Below the pieces are notes generated by a model. That model searched no databases, was not told where the DNA came from, and saw only the letters and a list, made by a program, of their open reading frames with translations. The position numbers were made by a program, and so were the translations under genes. From Streptomyces melanogenes (GTDB lineage Bacteria > Actinomycetota > Actinomycetes > Streptomycetales > Streptomycetaceae), in the NCBI RefSeq assembly GCF_014649795.1, contig NZ_BMTS01000023.1, positions 56,876 through 120,875 of the forward strand: DNA of 64,000 bases, given 5' to 3'. Of this stretch, positions 1 to 11,700 are shown piece after piece. Within the stretch, counting starts at the first letter, position 1. Every line of letters begins with the position of its first letter.

Positions 1-2709
1 AACCGGCTCGCCCGCCATCTGCGCGAGCTCGGCGTCGGCCCGGACGTCCTGGTCGCGCTCTGCCTGCCGCGCAGCGAGCACATCGTGATCGGCCTGCTCG
101 CGGTCCTCAAGGCGGGCGGCGCCTATGTGCCGCTCGACCCGGCATCGCCGGTGGACCGGCTCGGCCATCTGCTCACCGACAGCGCGCCGCGCGCCCTGCT
201 GGTCGACGGCCCGCTGCCAAAGGGCCTGCGCGCCCCCGAGGTGCCGGTGGTGGACGTACGGGCCGACGCGGCGCTCTGGGCCGACCGCCCGGACACCGAT
301 CTGCCCGCCGCCACCACGGGTGTGACGCCCTCGCACCTGGCGTACGTGATCTACACCTCGGGATCGACCGGTACGCCCAAGGGCGTGATGGTCGAACACC
401 GCAACGCCACCCGGCTGTTCACGGCCACCGAGCCGTGGTTCGGCTTCGGCCGTGACGACGTGTGGACGCTGTTCCACTCGTTCGCCTTCGACTTCTCCGT
501 GTGGGAGATCTGGGGCGCGTTGCTGCACGGTGGCCGACTGGTGATCGTGCCGCAGGCCACCACCCGCAGTCCGAAGGACTTCTACGCCCTGCTGTGCGCC
601 GAGGGGGTGACCGTCCTCAACCAGACGCCCAGCGCCTTCCGGCAGCTGATCGCGGCGCAGGGCGACAGCCCGGCCGCGCACCGGCTGCGCACGGTCGTCT
701 TCGGCGGCGAGGCGCTGGACGTGGCCGCCCTCAAGCCGTGGCTGCGCCGCGAGGCGAACCGGGGCACCCGGCTGGTCAACATGTACGGGATCACCGAGAC
801 CACCGTGCACGTCACCTACCGGCCGCTCACCGAGGCCGACGCGGACCTCGCGGTGAGCCCGATCGGCGAGCGGATCCCCGACCTGCGCACCTACGTCCTG
901 GACCGGCACGGACGGCCCGCCCCCGTCGGCGCGGTCGGCGAGCTGTACGTCGGCGGCGACGGGGTGGCCCGCGGCTACCTCAACCGCCCCGAGCTGACCG
1001 CCGAGCGCTTCCTCGACGACCCGTTCTGCCCCGAGCCGGGCGCCAGGATGTACCGCACCGGCGACCTGGCCCGGGCGCTGCCCGACGGCACCCTGGAGTA
1101 CCTGGGCCGCAACGACGACCAGGTCAAGGTGCGCGGCTTCCGCATCGAGCTCGGTGAGATCGAGGCGAAGCTGCTGGCCCACCCCGGTGTCGAGGACGCG
1201 CGCGTGGTCGTGCGCGAGTACGGCGAGCACGACCGGCGCCTGGTGTCCTACGTCGTGCCCTCGGCCGAGCGCGCGCACGCGGTGCGCGAGCTGCTGCGCA
1301 TCGAGCGCACCGAACCCGAGGCCCTGGAGCGGACGTACGAACTGCCCAACGGCATGACGGTCTTCCAGCAGAACCGCAGCGAGACGGACTTCGTCTACGA
1401 GGAGATCTTCACCAACCTCGAATACCTGCGCAACGGCATCACCATCCGCGACGGCGACACCATCGTCGACGTCGGTGCCAACATCGGGATGTTCACCCTG
1501 TTCGCGGGGACGCGCTGCCCCGGCGCGCGGATCCTCGCCTTCGAGCCGATCCCGCCGGTCTTCGACTCGCTGCGCCGCAACGTGGAGCTGCACGGGCTGA
1601 ACGCCCAGGTGTTCGCGTGCGGTCTGGCGGCCGAGGCGAAGGAGGAGACGTTCACCTTCTACCGCCACAACACCGTCATCTCCAGCAGCGTCACCACCGC
1701 CGAGCAGGCGCACGAGATGGTCCGCTCCTATCTGCGCAACCAGGAGGAGCTGACCGAGGACGGCACGGTCGCCGGTGACGAGCTGGTGGCCGAGCTGGTC
1801 GACGCGCGCCTGGACAGCGAGCGGTTCACCTGCCGGCTGCGCACCTTCTCGGAGATCGTCGCCGAGCAGGGCCTGGACCGGGTCGACCTGCTGAAGATCG
1901 ACGTCGAGAACGCCGAGTACGAGGTGCTCAAGGGCATCCACTGGCGCGACTGGCCCAAGATCCGCCAGCTGGTGGTGGAACTCCACGACGTGGACGGCCA
2001 GTTGGAGAAGGTGGAGACGCTGCTGCGGGCGCTCGGCTACCGGGTGGTCAGCGAGCAGGACAACCGGCTGCTCCAGGGCACCCCGCTCTACAACGTGTAC
2101 GCGATTCGCGAGGAGGGCGCCCGCGCGCCCGACTCCGGCGAGCAGGAGGCAGCGCCGCGCTGGTCGGCACGCACCCCTTTGCTCGACGACGTCCGCGCCG
2201 CCCTGGCCGAGGCCCTGCCGGAGTACATGGTCCCGGCCGCCCAGGTCCTGCTCGAAGCGCTGCCGCTCACCCAGAACGGCAAGCTCGACCACCGGGCGCT
2301 GCCCGACCCCGAGAGCACCCGTGGCCGGGGCGAGCGCCTGGTCGCACCCCGCACCGAGACCGAGCGCGCGGTCGCGGCCGTCTGGGCCGAGCTGCTGCAC
2401 ACCGACATGGAGCAACTGGGCGTGGACAGCAACTTCTTCGCCCTCGGCGGCAACTCGCTGCTCGTGACCCGGTTGGTGAACCGCCTCAAGCAGCAGAGCG
2501 GGGCGGACCTGCCCATCCAGGTCGTCTTCGACGCCCCGACGCTCGCCGGCATGGCCGCTGAGCTGGAACGACATGCGCCGACGGGCGGGGACGAGGGCCT
2601 GCTCGACGTGGATAGGATCCGCGAGAGCCTCGGTCTGATCGAGAGCATGAGCGACGAAGAGCTGGACGCTCTGGAAAGCCAGAACCAGGAAACCCGGGGC
2701 CGACGATGA
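1..2709 (+). CDS. NRPS module, 5' part outside window: A(Thr)-FkbM O-methyltransferase-PCP
   Basis: The reading frame is open from base 1, so the gene begins upstream. The adenylation core YTSGSTGTPKG lies near nt 352. Residues read at the specificity positions give D-F-W-N-V-G-M-V-H plus the A10 lysine, the established threonine code. Between motifs A8 and A9 (about nt 1390-2080) sits a FkbM-family SAM methyltransferase with the VDVGANIG motif, which is an O-methylation domain type. A10 follows near nt 2275, then a carrier protein with LGGNS (Ser codon at nt 2455). The inferred product is O-methyl-threonyl-PCP. The acidic tail (MSDEELDAL) may be a docking segment. The stop overlaps the next start as ATGA. 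Confidence 0.93.
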   Translation, partial: NRLARHLRELGVGPDVLVALCLPRSEHIVIGLLAVLKAGGAYVPLDPASPVDRLGHLLTDSAPRALLVDGPLPKGLRAPEVPVVDVRADAALWADRPDTDLPAATTGVTPSHLAYVIYTSGSTGTPKGVMVEHRNATRLFTATEPWFGFGRDDVWTLFHSFAFDFSVWEIWGALLHGGRLVIVPQATTRSPKDFYALLCAEGVTVLNQTPSAFRQLIAAQGDSPAAHRLRTVVFGGEALDVAALKPWLRREANRGTRLVNMYGITETTVHVTYRPLTEADADLAVSPIGERIPDLRTYVLDRHGRPAPVGAVGELYVGGDGVARGYLNRPELTAERFLDDPFCPEPGARMYRTGDLARALPDGTLEYLGRNDDQVKVRGFRIELGEIEAKLLAHPGVEDARVVVREYGEHDRRLVSYVVPSAERAHAVRELLRIERTEPEALERTYELPNGMTVFQQNRSETDFVYEEIFTNLEYLRNGITIRDGDTIVDVGANIGMFTLFAGTRCPGARILAFEPIPPVFDSLRRNVELHGLNAQVFACGLAAEAKEETFTFYRHNTVISSSVTTAEQAHEMVRSYLRNQEELTEDGTVAGDELVAELVDARLDSERFTCRLRTFSEIVAEQGLDRVDLLKIDVENAEYEVLKGIHWRDWPKIRQLVVELHDVDGQLEKVETLLRALGYRVVSEQDNRLLQGTPLYNVYAIREEGARAPDSGEQEAAPRWSARTPLLDDVRAALAEALPEYMVPAAQVLLEALPLTQNGKLDHRALPDPESTRGRGERLVAPRTETERAVAAVWAELLHTDMEQLGVDSNFFALGGNSLLVTRLVNRLKQQSGADLPIQVVFDAPTLAGMAAELERHAPTGGDEGLLDVDRIRESLGLIESMSDEELDALESQNQETRGRR

Positions 2710-5700
2710 CCACTGTGAACGACGACAGCGCCGACCTGATCAAGAAGATCAGGTCGCTGCCCGCCAAGCGGCAGCGCGCCCTGATCGCGCTGCTGCGCAA
2801 GCAGGGCGTGGACCTCTCCGCGCTCGACACCATCCCCCGGCACCCCCGGTCCGAGGCCGAGCCGGTGCGGCTCTCCTTCGCCCAGCAGCGGCTGTGGTTC
2901 CTGGCCCAGCTGGACGGGACCAGCGCGTACTACAACATTCCGATGGCGCTGCGGCTCAGCGGCCCCCTCGACCGCCCCGCGCTCCAGCGGGCGCTGGCCG
3001 AGATCGTCCGCCGCCACGAGGTGCTGCGTACCCGTTTCGTGGAGCGCGACGGCGTCCCGTACCAGGAGATCGGCGACGGTGGCGACTTCGCCGTGGCCTA
3101 CGAGGAGCTCGCCGAACCGGCCGAGCTGGCCGGCGTGTGCGAGCGCGAGGCGGTCGCCCCCTTCGACCTGGCGCGCGAGTCCCTGATCCGGGTCCGCCTG
3201 CTGCGCGAGTCCGAGCGGGCGCACGTGCTGCTGGTCACCATGCACCACAGTGTGTCCGACGGCTGGTCGCTCGGCGTCTTCTTCCGCGACCTGGTCGCGC
3301 TGTACGAGGCGTACTGCGCGGGCGCCGAGTCGCCGCTCGACGAGCTGTCGATCCAGTACGCGGACTACGCGCAGTGGCAGCGCCAGTGGCTGGTCGACGA
3401 GGTGCAGGAGCGCCAGGTCGGCTACTGGAAGGAGCGCCTCGCCGGGGTCGACGCCCGCCTCACCCTCCCCGCCGACCTGCCGCGCCCCGAGATCAAGACC
3501 TACCAGGGCAGGCACGAGCGGTTCAGCTGCCCGCCCGAGCTGCTGCGGCGGCTGCGCGAGGTGAGCGAGCGGCACGACGTCACGCTCTACATGACGCTGC
3601 TCGCGGTGTACGCGCTGGCCCTGCACCAGTACACCGGGCAGAGCGACATCGCGGTGGGCACCCCGGTGGCGGGCCGCAACCGGCTGGAGGCCGAGGGCCT
3701 GATCGGGTTCTTCGCCAACACCCTGGTGATGCGCACCGACCTGTCCGGCGACCCGTCCTTCCCCGAGCTGCTCGCCCGGGTCAAGGAGGGCGCGCTGCGG
3801 GCCTACGACCACCAGGACGTGCCGTTCGAGGCGGTCGTGGACGCGCTGAACCTGGAGCGCAGCCTCAGCCACTCGCCGGTCTTCCAGACCATGTTCGTGC
3901 TCCAGGAGGCGCAGTCCGAGCGCGAGGTGCGGCTCGGCGCGCTCGACGTGTCGCTGATCGAGTTCGACTTCGACATCACCAAGTTCGACCTGACCCTGGA
4001 CCTGCGCGAGACGCCGGACGGCCTGGTCGGCGCGGTCGAGTACACCACCGCTCTGTACGAGAGCGCGACCGTGCGGCGTTTCATCGCCCACTACACCCGG
4101 CTGCTCGTGGCCGTCGCCGACGAGCCCGGCGCACGGATATCCCGGCTCTCCGCGCTCGACGAGGCCGAGCGCCACCAGGTGGTCACCGGGTGGAACGACA
4201 CCCGGCATCCCTTCTCCGACGAGAGCTGTCTGCACCAGCTGTTCGAGGCGGCGGTCGCGCGTCACCCCGAGCGCACCGCCGTCGTCTTCGGCGCGGACGA
4301 GCTCAGCTACGCCGAGCTCAACGCCCGCGCCAACCGCGTCGCGCACGCCCTGCGGCGCCACGGCGTCGGCCCGGACACCGTGGTCGGCCTGCGCATGGAG
4401 CGCTCGGCGGAGATGGTGGCCGCGATCCTCGGCATCCAGAAGGCCGGCGGCGCCTATCTGCCCATCGAGCCGACCCACCCCGCCGAGCGCACCGCGTACG
4501 TGGTCGAGAGCTCCGGCGTCGAGGTCGTCCTCACCCAGCCGCACCTGGACACCGAGGCGGTGTCCGGGGTGAAGTACCTGCTCACCGTCGACGCCGAAGG
4601 ACGGGTCGGGTACGCGGGCGAGGAGCTTACCGGCCTGGGCGAGGACAACCTCGACGCATCCGAACTCGGCCTCAACGCGGGCCACTTGGCGTACGTCATC
4701 TACACCTCCGGCTCCACCGGCCGCCCCAAGGGCGTGATGATCGAGCACCGCGCGGCGGTGAACCGCATCGAGTGGATGCAGCACACCTACGAGCTGGGCG
4801 AGGACGACGTCGTCCTGCAGAAGACGCCGTTCAGCTTCGACGTCTCGGTGTGGGAGTTCTTCTGGCCGCTGATGGCGGGCGCACGGCTGGTCGTCGCCGA
4901 GCCCGAGGGCCACAAGGACCCCGCCTACCTCGTCTCCCTCATCCGCCGCACCGGCGTCACCACCCTGCACTTCGTGCCCTCGATGTTGCGCTCGGTCGTG
5001 GAGGAGGCGGGCTGGGCCGACTGCGCCTCGGTGCGCCAGGTGTTCTGCAGCGGCGAGGCCCTGCCCGGCGACCTGTGCGCCCGGCACTACGCCCTGCACC
5101 CCGCTCCGCTGCACAATCTGTACGGCCCCACCGAGGCGGCCGTCGACGTCAGCCACTGGACCTGCCCGGCCGACCGGCCGCTGCGCACGGTCCCCATCGG
5201 CAGCCCCATCCACAACATCCAACTGCACGTCCTCAACGAGGCGTTGGAGCCTCAGGGCGTCGGGTGCGTGGGCCAGCTGTACATCGCCGGGGCCGGGCTC
5301 GCGCGCGGTTACCTCAACAATCCGGACCTGACCCGCGAGCGGTTCGTGCCCAACCCGTTCGACGACGCCCCGGGCGCCCGGATGTACCAGACGGGCGACC
5401 TGGTGCGGCGGCTCGCCGACGGCACCCTGGAGTTCCTCGGGCGCATCGACGACCAGGTCAAGCTGCGCGGCCACCGCATCGAGCTCGGCGAGATCGAGCA
5501 CCGCCTCGCCCAGCACCCCGGCGTGCGCGCCTGTGTCGTGGTCGTCCGCGAGGACAAGACCGACAGCCCGCAGCTGGTGGCGTACACGGTCGTGGAGGGC
5601 GAACCGGCTGACCATCGGGCCGAGTTCGCCGCGCACCTGGAGCGCGCCCTGCCCGACTACATGGTGCCCAGCGCCTTCGTGGCCTTGGACGAGCTGCCCG

Positions 5701-8700
5701 TGACCGCCAACGGCAAGCTCGACCGCAAGGCCCTGCCCGCCCCCGGCATCGACGCCTACGCGCAGCGGGCCTACGTCGCCCCGCGCCCCGGCACCGAGCA
5801 ACTGCTCGCGGACGTCTGGGCCGAGCTGCTCGGCTTCGACGGGGAGAAGATCAGCGCCGAGGACAACTTCTTCGCGCTGGGCGGCCATTCGCTGCTCATC
5901 ACGGTCCTGATCGCCCGCCTCAAGGAGCACGGCCTCGCCGTCACCGTACGGGCGGTGTTCAACGCCCCGACGCTGGCCCTGCTCGCGGCCGAGATCGACG
6001 GCGCCGAGGCGCCCGTCGACTTCACCGTCCCGCCCAACCTCATACCGGAGGCCTGCGAGCGGATCACCCCCGCGATGCTGCCGCTGGTGGACCTCACCCA
6101 GGCGCAGCTCGACGCGGTGGTGGCGACCGTGCCCGGCGGGGCGCCCAACGTGCAGGACGTCTACCCGCTGGTGCCCTCGCAGGAGGGCATCCTCTTCCAT
6201 CACCTGATGGATCCCGACAGCGACCCCTACGTCATCCCGATCCTGCTGGCCGCCGAGGACGCGGCCGCCGGCGACGCGTTCGCCGCGGCGCTCCAGTCGC
6301 TGATCGACCGGCACGACGTGATGCGCACCGCCGTGCTGACGGCCGGGCTGCCCGAACCCGTCCAGGTCGTCCACCGCAGCGCCCAGCTGCCCGTCGAGCA
6401 CGTCACACTGGATGCGGACCGCGACGCCGAGGAGCAGGCGCGCGCCCTGCTGGAGCAGCCCGGGCGGATGACGCTCGGCCGGGCCCCGCTGCTGAAGCTG
6501 GCGATCGCCCAGGACCCGCACTCCGCACGGCGGTTCCTGCTGCTGAGCGCACACCACCTCATCGAGGACGCGACCTCGCTGCGCCTCATCCTCGACGAGC
6601 TCGTCACCCACATGTCCGGGCGGGTCGACCGCCTCGCGCCGCCCGCGCCCTACCGCGACTTCGTCGCCCACACCTTGCACCGGCTGGCCTCGGACGACAC
6701 CGAGGCGTTCTTCCGGGACCGGCTCGGCGACGTCACCGAGTCGACCGCGCCCTTCGGCCTGACCGATGTGCGCGGCGACGGGCGCGGGGTGCGCGATCTG
6801 CGCCGCTCGCTGGCGCCGGGTCTGACCCGCGACCTGCGCGCGGAGGCCCAGCGGCTGCGCACCAGCCCGGCGGCCCTGTGCCACGCGGCCTGGTCCGTGG
6901 TGGTGGCGGCGTGCAGCGGCCGCGACGACGTGGTGTTCGGCACCGTCCTGTCGGGCCGCCTCCAGGGCGTGCCCGGCGTGGAGCGGATGCTGGGCAACTT
7001 CATCAACACCCTGCCGCTGCGGGTGCGCCTGGCCGGGCGCACCGTGGGCGAGCTGGTCGCCGAGGTCGACTCGGCGCTCAAGGAGCTGATCACGTACGAG
7101 CAGAGCTCGCTGATCGCGGCCCAGCGGTGCAGCGGCGTGGAGGGCGACGTCCCGCTCTTCAGCTCGATGATCAACTTCCGGCACTTCGAGCCCGGCCGCG
7201 ACGACGAAGGCCCCACCGGCACCGACGCCCAGGGCGTGCGCTGGCTCGGCTCTGTCGACCGCACCAACTATCCCGTCGGCCTGTCCATCGACGACATCGG
7301 CACCGAGCTCTCCCTCAACGCCCAGGTCGACGCCTCGCTGTCGCCCGACGCGCTGATCGGCTACCTCGAAGCGGCGCTGACCGGCATCGTCGCCGCGCTG
7401 GCCACCGACGGCGGCGCGAGCACCGAGGCACTCGCCGTCGACATCCTGCCCGCGCCCGAGCGCCGCCGGCTGCTCACCGACTGGAACGCCACCGCGCACC
7501 CGTATCCGCAGGACAGCTGTCTGTTCGAGCTGTTCGAGGAGCAGGTGGAGCGGCGGCCCGACGCCGTCGCCGTCGAGCACGGCGCCACCGTGCTCACCTA
7601 CGCCGAGCTCAACGCCCGCGCCAACCGCGTCGCCCACGAGCTGCGCGAGCGGGGCGTCGGCCCGGACACCCTGGTGGGGCTGTGCGCCGAGCGCTCGCCC
7701 GAGCTCGTCGCCGGTCTGCTGGGCATCCTGAAGGCGGGCGGCGCCTATGTGCCGATCGACCCGGGCTACCCCGACGCCCGCATCCGCACCCTCGTCGAGA
7801 GCTCCGGCGTCGCCCTGGTTCTCAGCCAGTCGCATCTGCCGGGCGCGGTGCTCGACGGTACCGACGTGCTGCACCTGGACACGGGGGAGCGCGCGGCGGA
7901 CGGCGCCCAGGTTCTCGCGGACCGCCCCGAGCACAACCTCACCCGCGCCGAACTCGGCCTCACTCCGGACCACCTGGCGTACGTGATCTTCACCTCGGGT
8001 TCCACGGGCGTGCCCAAGGGCGTGCTCGTCGAGCAGCGCGGTGTGGTGCGGCTGGTGCGCAACCGGGAGTACTTCCCGACCGACGAGCGGACCGTGGTGC
8101 TGCACCACTCGTCCATCTCGTTCGACGTCGGTTCGCAGGAGGTGCTCGGCCCGCTGCTCAACGGCGGCCGGTTGGTGCTGCACGACGGCGACTCCAAGGA
8201 CGTCGGACAGCTCCTGGACCGCGTCGAGCGCTCCGGGGTCACCATGATGGCGCTGTCGGCCGCCTTCCTGCCCGCGTTCGCCGAGGCCTCCCGCCACCGC
8301 ACGCTGCCGCTGGCCTATCTGGGTGTGGGCGGCGAGGCGTTCTCCGCCCGCGACGTGCGTACGCTGTACGCGGCGCACCCGGGCCTGACCATCGTCAACG
8401 CCTACGGTCCCACCGAGAACAGCATTGCCTCCACCTGCCACGAGATCCCGCGCGACCTGGCCGAGGACACGCCGATCCCGATCGGCCGCCCCATCGGCCA
8501 GGCCACCGCCCACGTCACCGGCCCGGAACTGCGCCTGGTGCCCTGCGGCGTGGTCGGCGAGCTGTGCGTGGGCGGCGCGGGCGTGGCGCGCGGCTATCTC
8601 GGCAACCCCGAGCTGACCGGCGAGAAGTTCGTCGCCGACCCCTTCTCCGACACCCCGGGCGCGCGGCTGTACCGCACCGGCGACCTGGTGCGCCGGCTGC

Positions 8701-11700
8701 CCGACGGTGCCCTGGAGTTCGTGGGCCGGATCGACGACCAGGTGAAGGTGCGCGGCTTCCGCGTCGAGCTCGGCGAGATCGAGAGCGCGCTGCACAGCCA
8801 CCCCTCGGTGCACAGTGCCGTCGTCACCACCCGCGACAGCGGCGACACCAAGAAGCTCGTCGCCTACGTCCGCCCCACGGACGCCTGGCTGGACACGGCC
8901 GCCGAGGAGCAGAACGCCGAACACCTGGGCCAGTGGGAGAAGCTCTTCGAGGACCAGTACGCGGCGGCCGACGACGCCACCGCGGACGCCACCGACGCCG
9001 AGCTCAACCTGGTGGGCTGGAACAGCAGTTACACCGGCGAGCTCATCCCCGAGCCCGAGATGCGCGAGTGGATCGACGGCACGGTGGCCCGGATCGAGGA
9101 GCTGCGGCCCCGGCGGCTCCTGGAGATCGGCTGCGGCACCGGACTGCTCCTGTACCGCTACGCGGGCGCCTGCGAGTCGGTGCACGCCGTCGACATCTCC
9201 GCCTCGGCGCTCGCCGGCGTCAAGCGCGGTGCCGAGCGGCGCGGCTGGTCGCACGTCTCCCTGAACCAGGGCGACGCCCTGTCCGTGACGGCTCCGGAAG
9301 GCACCACGTTCGACACGGTCGTCCTCAACTCGGTCGTCCAGTACTTCCCCAACCGCGTCTACCTGGAAGAGGCCATCGCCCGGATCCTGCCGCTCGTCGA
9401 GGACGGCGGCCGCATCCTGATCGGCGACGTCCGCAACCTCGACCTGTTCTCCGCGCACCTGGGCGCGATGGAGCGCAGCCGTACGCAGGTGCGCGTCCCG
9501 GCCGGGGCGCTCGCCGCCCAGGTCCAGCGCCGCCGTCGGCAGGAGGGCGAGCTGCTGGTCAGCCCGACCTTCTTCGCGGGCCTGGGCGAGCGCTTCCCGG
9601 AGCTGGGGGCCGTGGACCTGATGGTCAAGCGGGGCCTGGGCGACAACGAGATGCTCAGCTACCGCTACGACGTGGTCCTCACCAAGGGCGCGGCCGCGCC
9701 CGCCGAGCCGCTGCCGTGGCTGGAGGCCGACTCGCCGCGGGCGCTGCGCGCGCTGCTCGCGGGCGAGGTGCCCGAGCGCTTCGGCGTCACGGGCCTGACC
9801 AACCCGCGCGTCGAGGACGACGTCCTGGTGGCCGAGGGGCTCACGCGCTGGCCCGCCAACCGCCAGGTCGACCCGCTGCCGGGCGGCACCCGCCTGTCCA
9901 CGGCGGCCACCGAGCGGGTGCGCGAACTGGAGTCGGCCCTGCGCCACGCGGAGGAGAGCGGGTTCCGGGTCGCCGTGACCTGGTCGCAGGACCGCCCCGA
10001 CGGCCTCGACCTCGTCCTCGGCAAGGGGGAGCTGCCCCGGGTGCGGGCGCGCGGCGCCTACCGCCGCCCGCGGCTCGCCAACGCCCCGCAGGTGGCCCGG
10101 ATGGGCCAGACCATGACCCGGGTGCTGCGCGAGCACCTGTCGGCCAGGGTGCCCGAGTACATGGTGCCCAGCGTGTTCGTGGCGCTCGAAGAGCTGCCGA
10201 TCACCACCAACGGCAAGGTCGACAAGAAGGCGCTGCCCGCCCCGGACGAGAGCGACGTCCACAAGGAGGTGTACGTCGCCCCGCGCACCGAGACCGAGCG
10301 GACGCTGTGCCGTCTGGTCGAGGACGTCCTGGGCCTTGGCCGGGTCGGTCTGGAGGACGGCTTCTTCGACCTGGGCGGCCACTCGCTGCTCGCCACCCGG
10401 CTCACCATCCGGGTCAAGCAGGAGACCGGCAAGGACCTTCCGCTCCAGGTGATCCTGCGCGGCGCCACCGTCCAGGAGATGGCGGCGGCCCTGGAGTCCC
10501 CGGCGGACCGGCCGGGGGCACTACCGCTGCCCGCGCCCGGCGAAAGCTCCCTGAGCGCGCCGCTCTCCCTCCAGCAGAGCGAGCTGTGGTTCCTCAACCA
10601 CCGCGAGCACCTGGGCACGGCGTACGACAACGTGCAGATGGCCTACCGGATCGTCGGCGCCCTGGACCGCGCCGCCTACGCCCGCGCCTTCGAGGTGCTG
10701 GTGGCCCGGCACGCGGTGCTGCGCACCAGCTATGTCCTGCGCGACGGGGCCTACGTCCAGCAGGTCAACGACGCGGGCGGCTTCGCCGTCGCCTTCGAGG
10801 AGATGGCCGGGGAAGCGGCGGCCGTCGAGTGGCTGCGGGCCGAGCGCGCCCGGCCGTTCGCGCCGCAGGACCACCATATGCTGCGGGTGCACCTGCTGAC
10901 GCTGTCGCCGCACGAGCACATCGCCGTCGTCACCCGCCCGTGGGGCATCTTCGACGGCTGGTCCACCGGCGTCTTCCTGACCGAGCTGAACACGGTGTAC
11001 GCGGCGCTGCGCCGGAACGCCGAGCCGGAGCTGCCCGAACTCGCGCTCCAGTACGCCGACTTCACGCACTGGCAGCACCGCGCGGTCGACGCGGCGGAGC
11101 TCGCCCGGCAGGAGGCGTACTGGCGCGGTCAGCTGGCCGGGCTGCCCGCCTGCCTCTCGCTGCGCACCGACTACCGCCGCCCCGCCGTCAAGTCCCACCG
11201 GGGCTCGACGGTCGCGGTGAACGTCCCGGCCGAGCTGCTCGTACAGCTGCGGCGGTACGGCCAGGAGCGGGGCGTCACGCTCTACATGACGCTCCTGTCG
11301 GCGTTCGCGGTGCTGCTCGGCGCGTACAGCGAGGACCGCGAGGCGGCCATCGGCTCGCCGGTGACCAACCGCCCGGACCCGGCCCTTGAAGAGCTGATCG
11401 GCTACTTCATCAACGTGCTCGTGCTGCGGCTCGACACGGCCGGGGAGCGGAGCTTCGACGAGCTGCTCGCCCGGGCCAAGCGGGTCACGGCCGAGGCGCA
11501 TGACCACAAGGACGTGCCGTTCGCGCGGCTCGCCCAGGAGCTGGTCGCCGAGCCCGATCCGGCGCACTCGCCGCTGTTCCAGGCGATGTTCAACCTGATC
11601 CCGGCGCCCGCGCCGACCCCGCCGGGCGAGGCGGTACCCGTACCGGAGTTCGCCACGCTGCCGGTCTCCTCGGACGCCGGGGTGGCGAAGTTCGACCTCA

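Noticed and set aside
2088..10382. A 2764-codon open frame on the minus strand
   Set aside because: It is antisense to the NRPS genes, with low-complexity Gly/Arg/Val/His composition and no domain; a GC-bias shadow.
6878..11389. A 1503-codon open frame on the plus strand inside the NRPS
   Set aside because: Arg/Pro/Ala-rich translation in the wrong frame of a gene with clear NRPS motifs.
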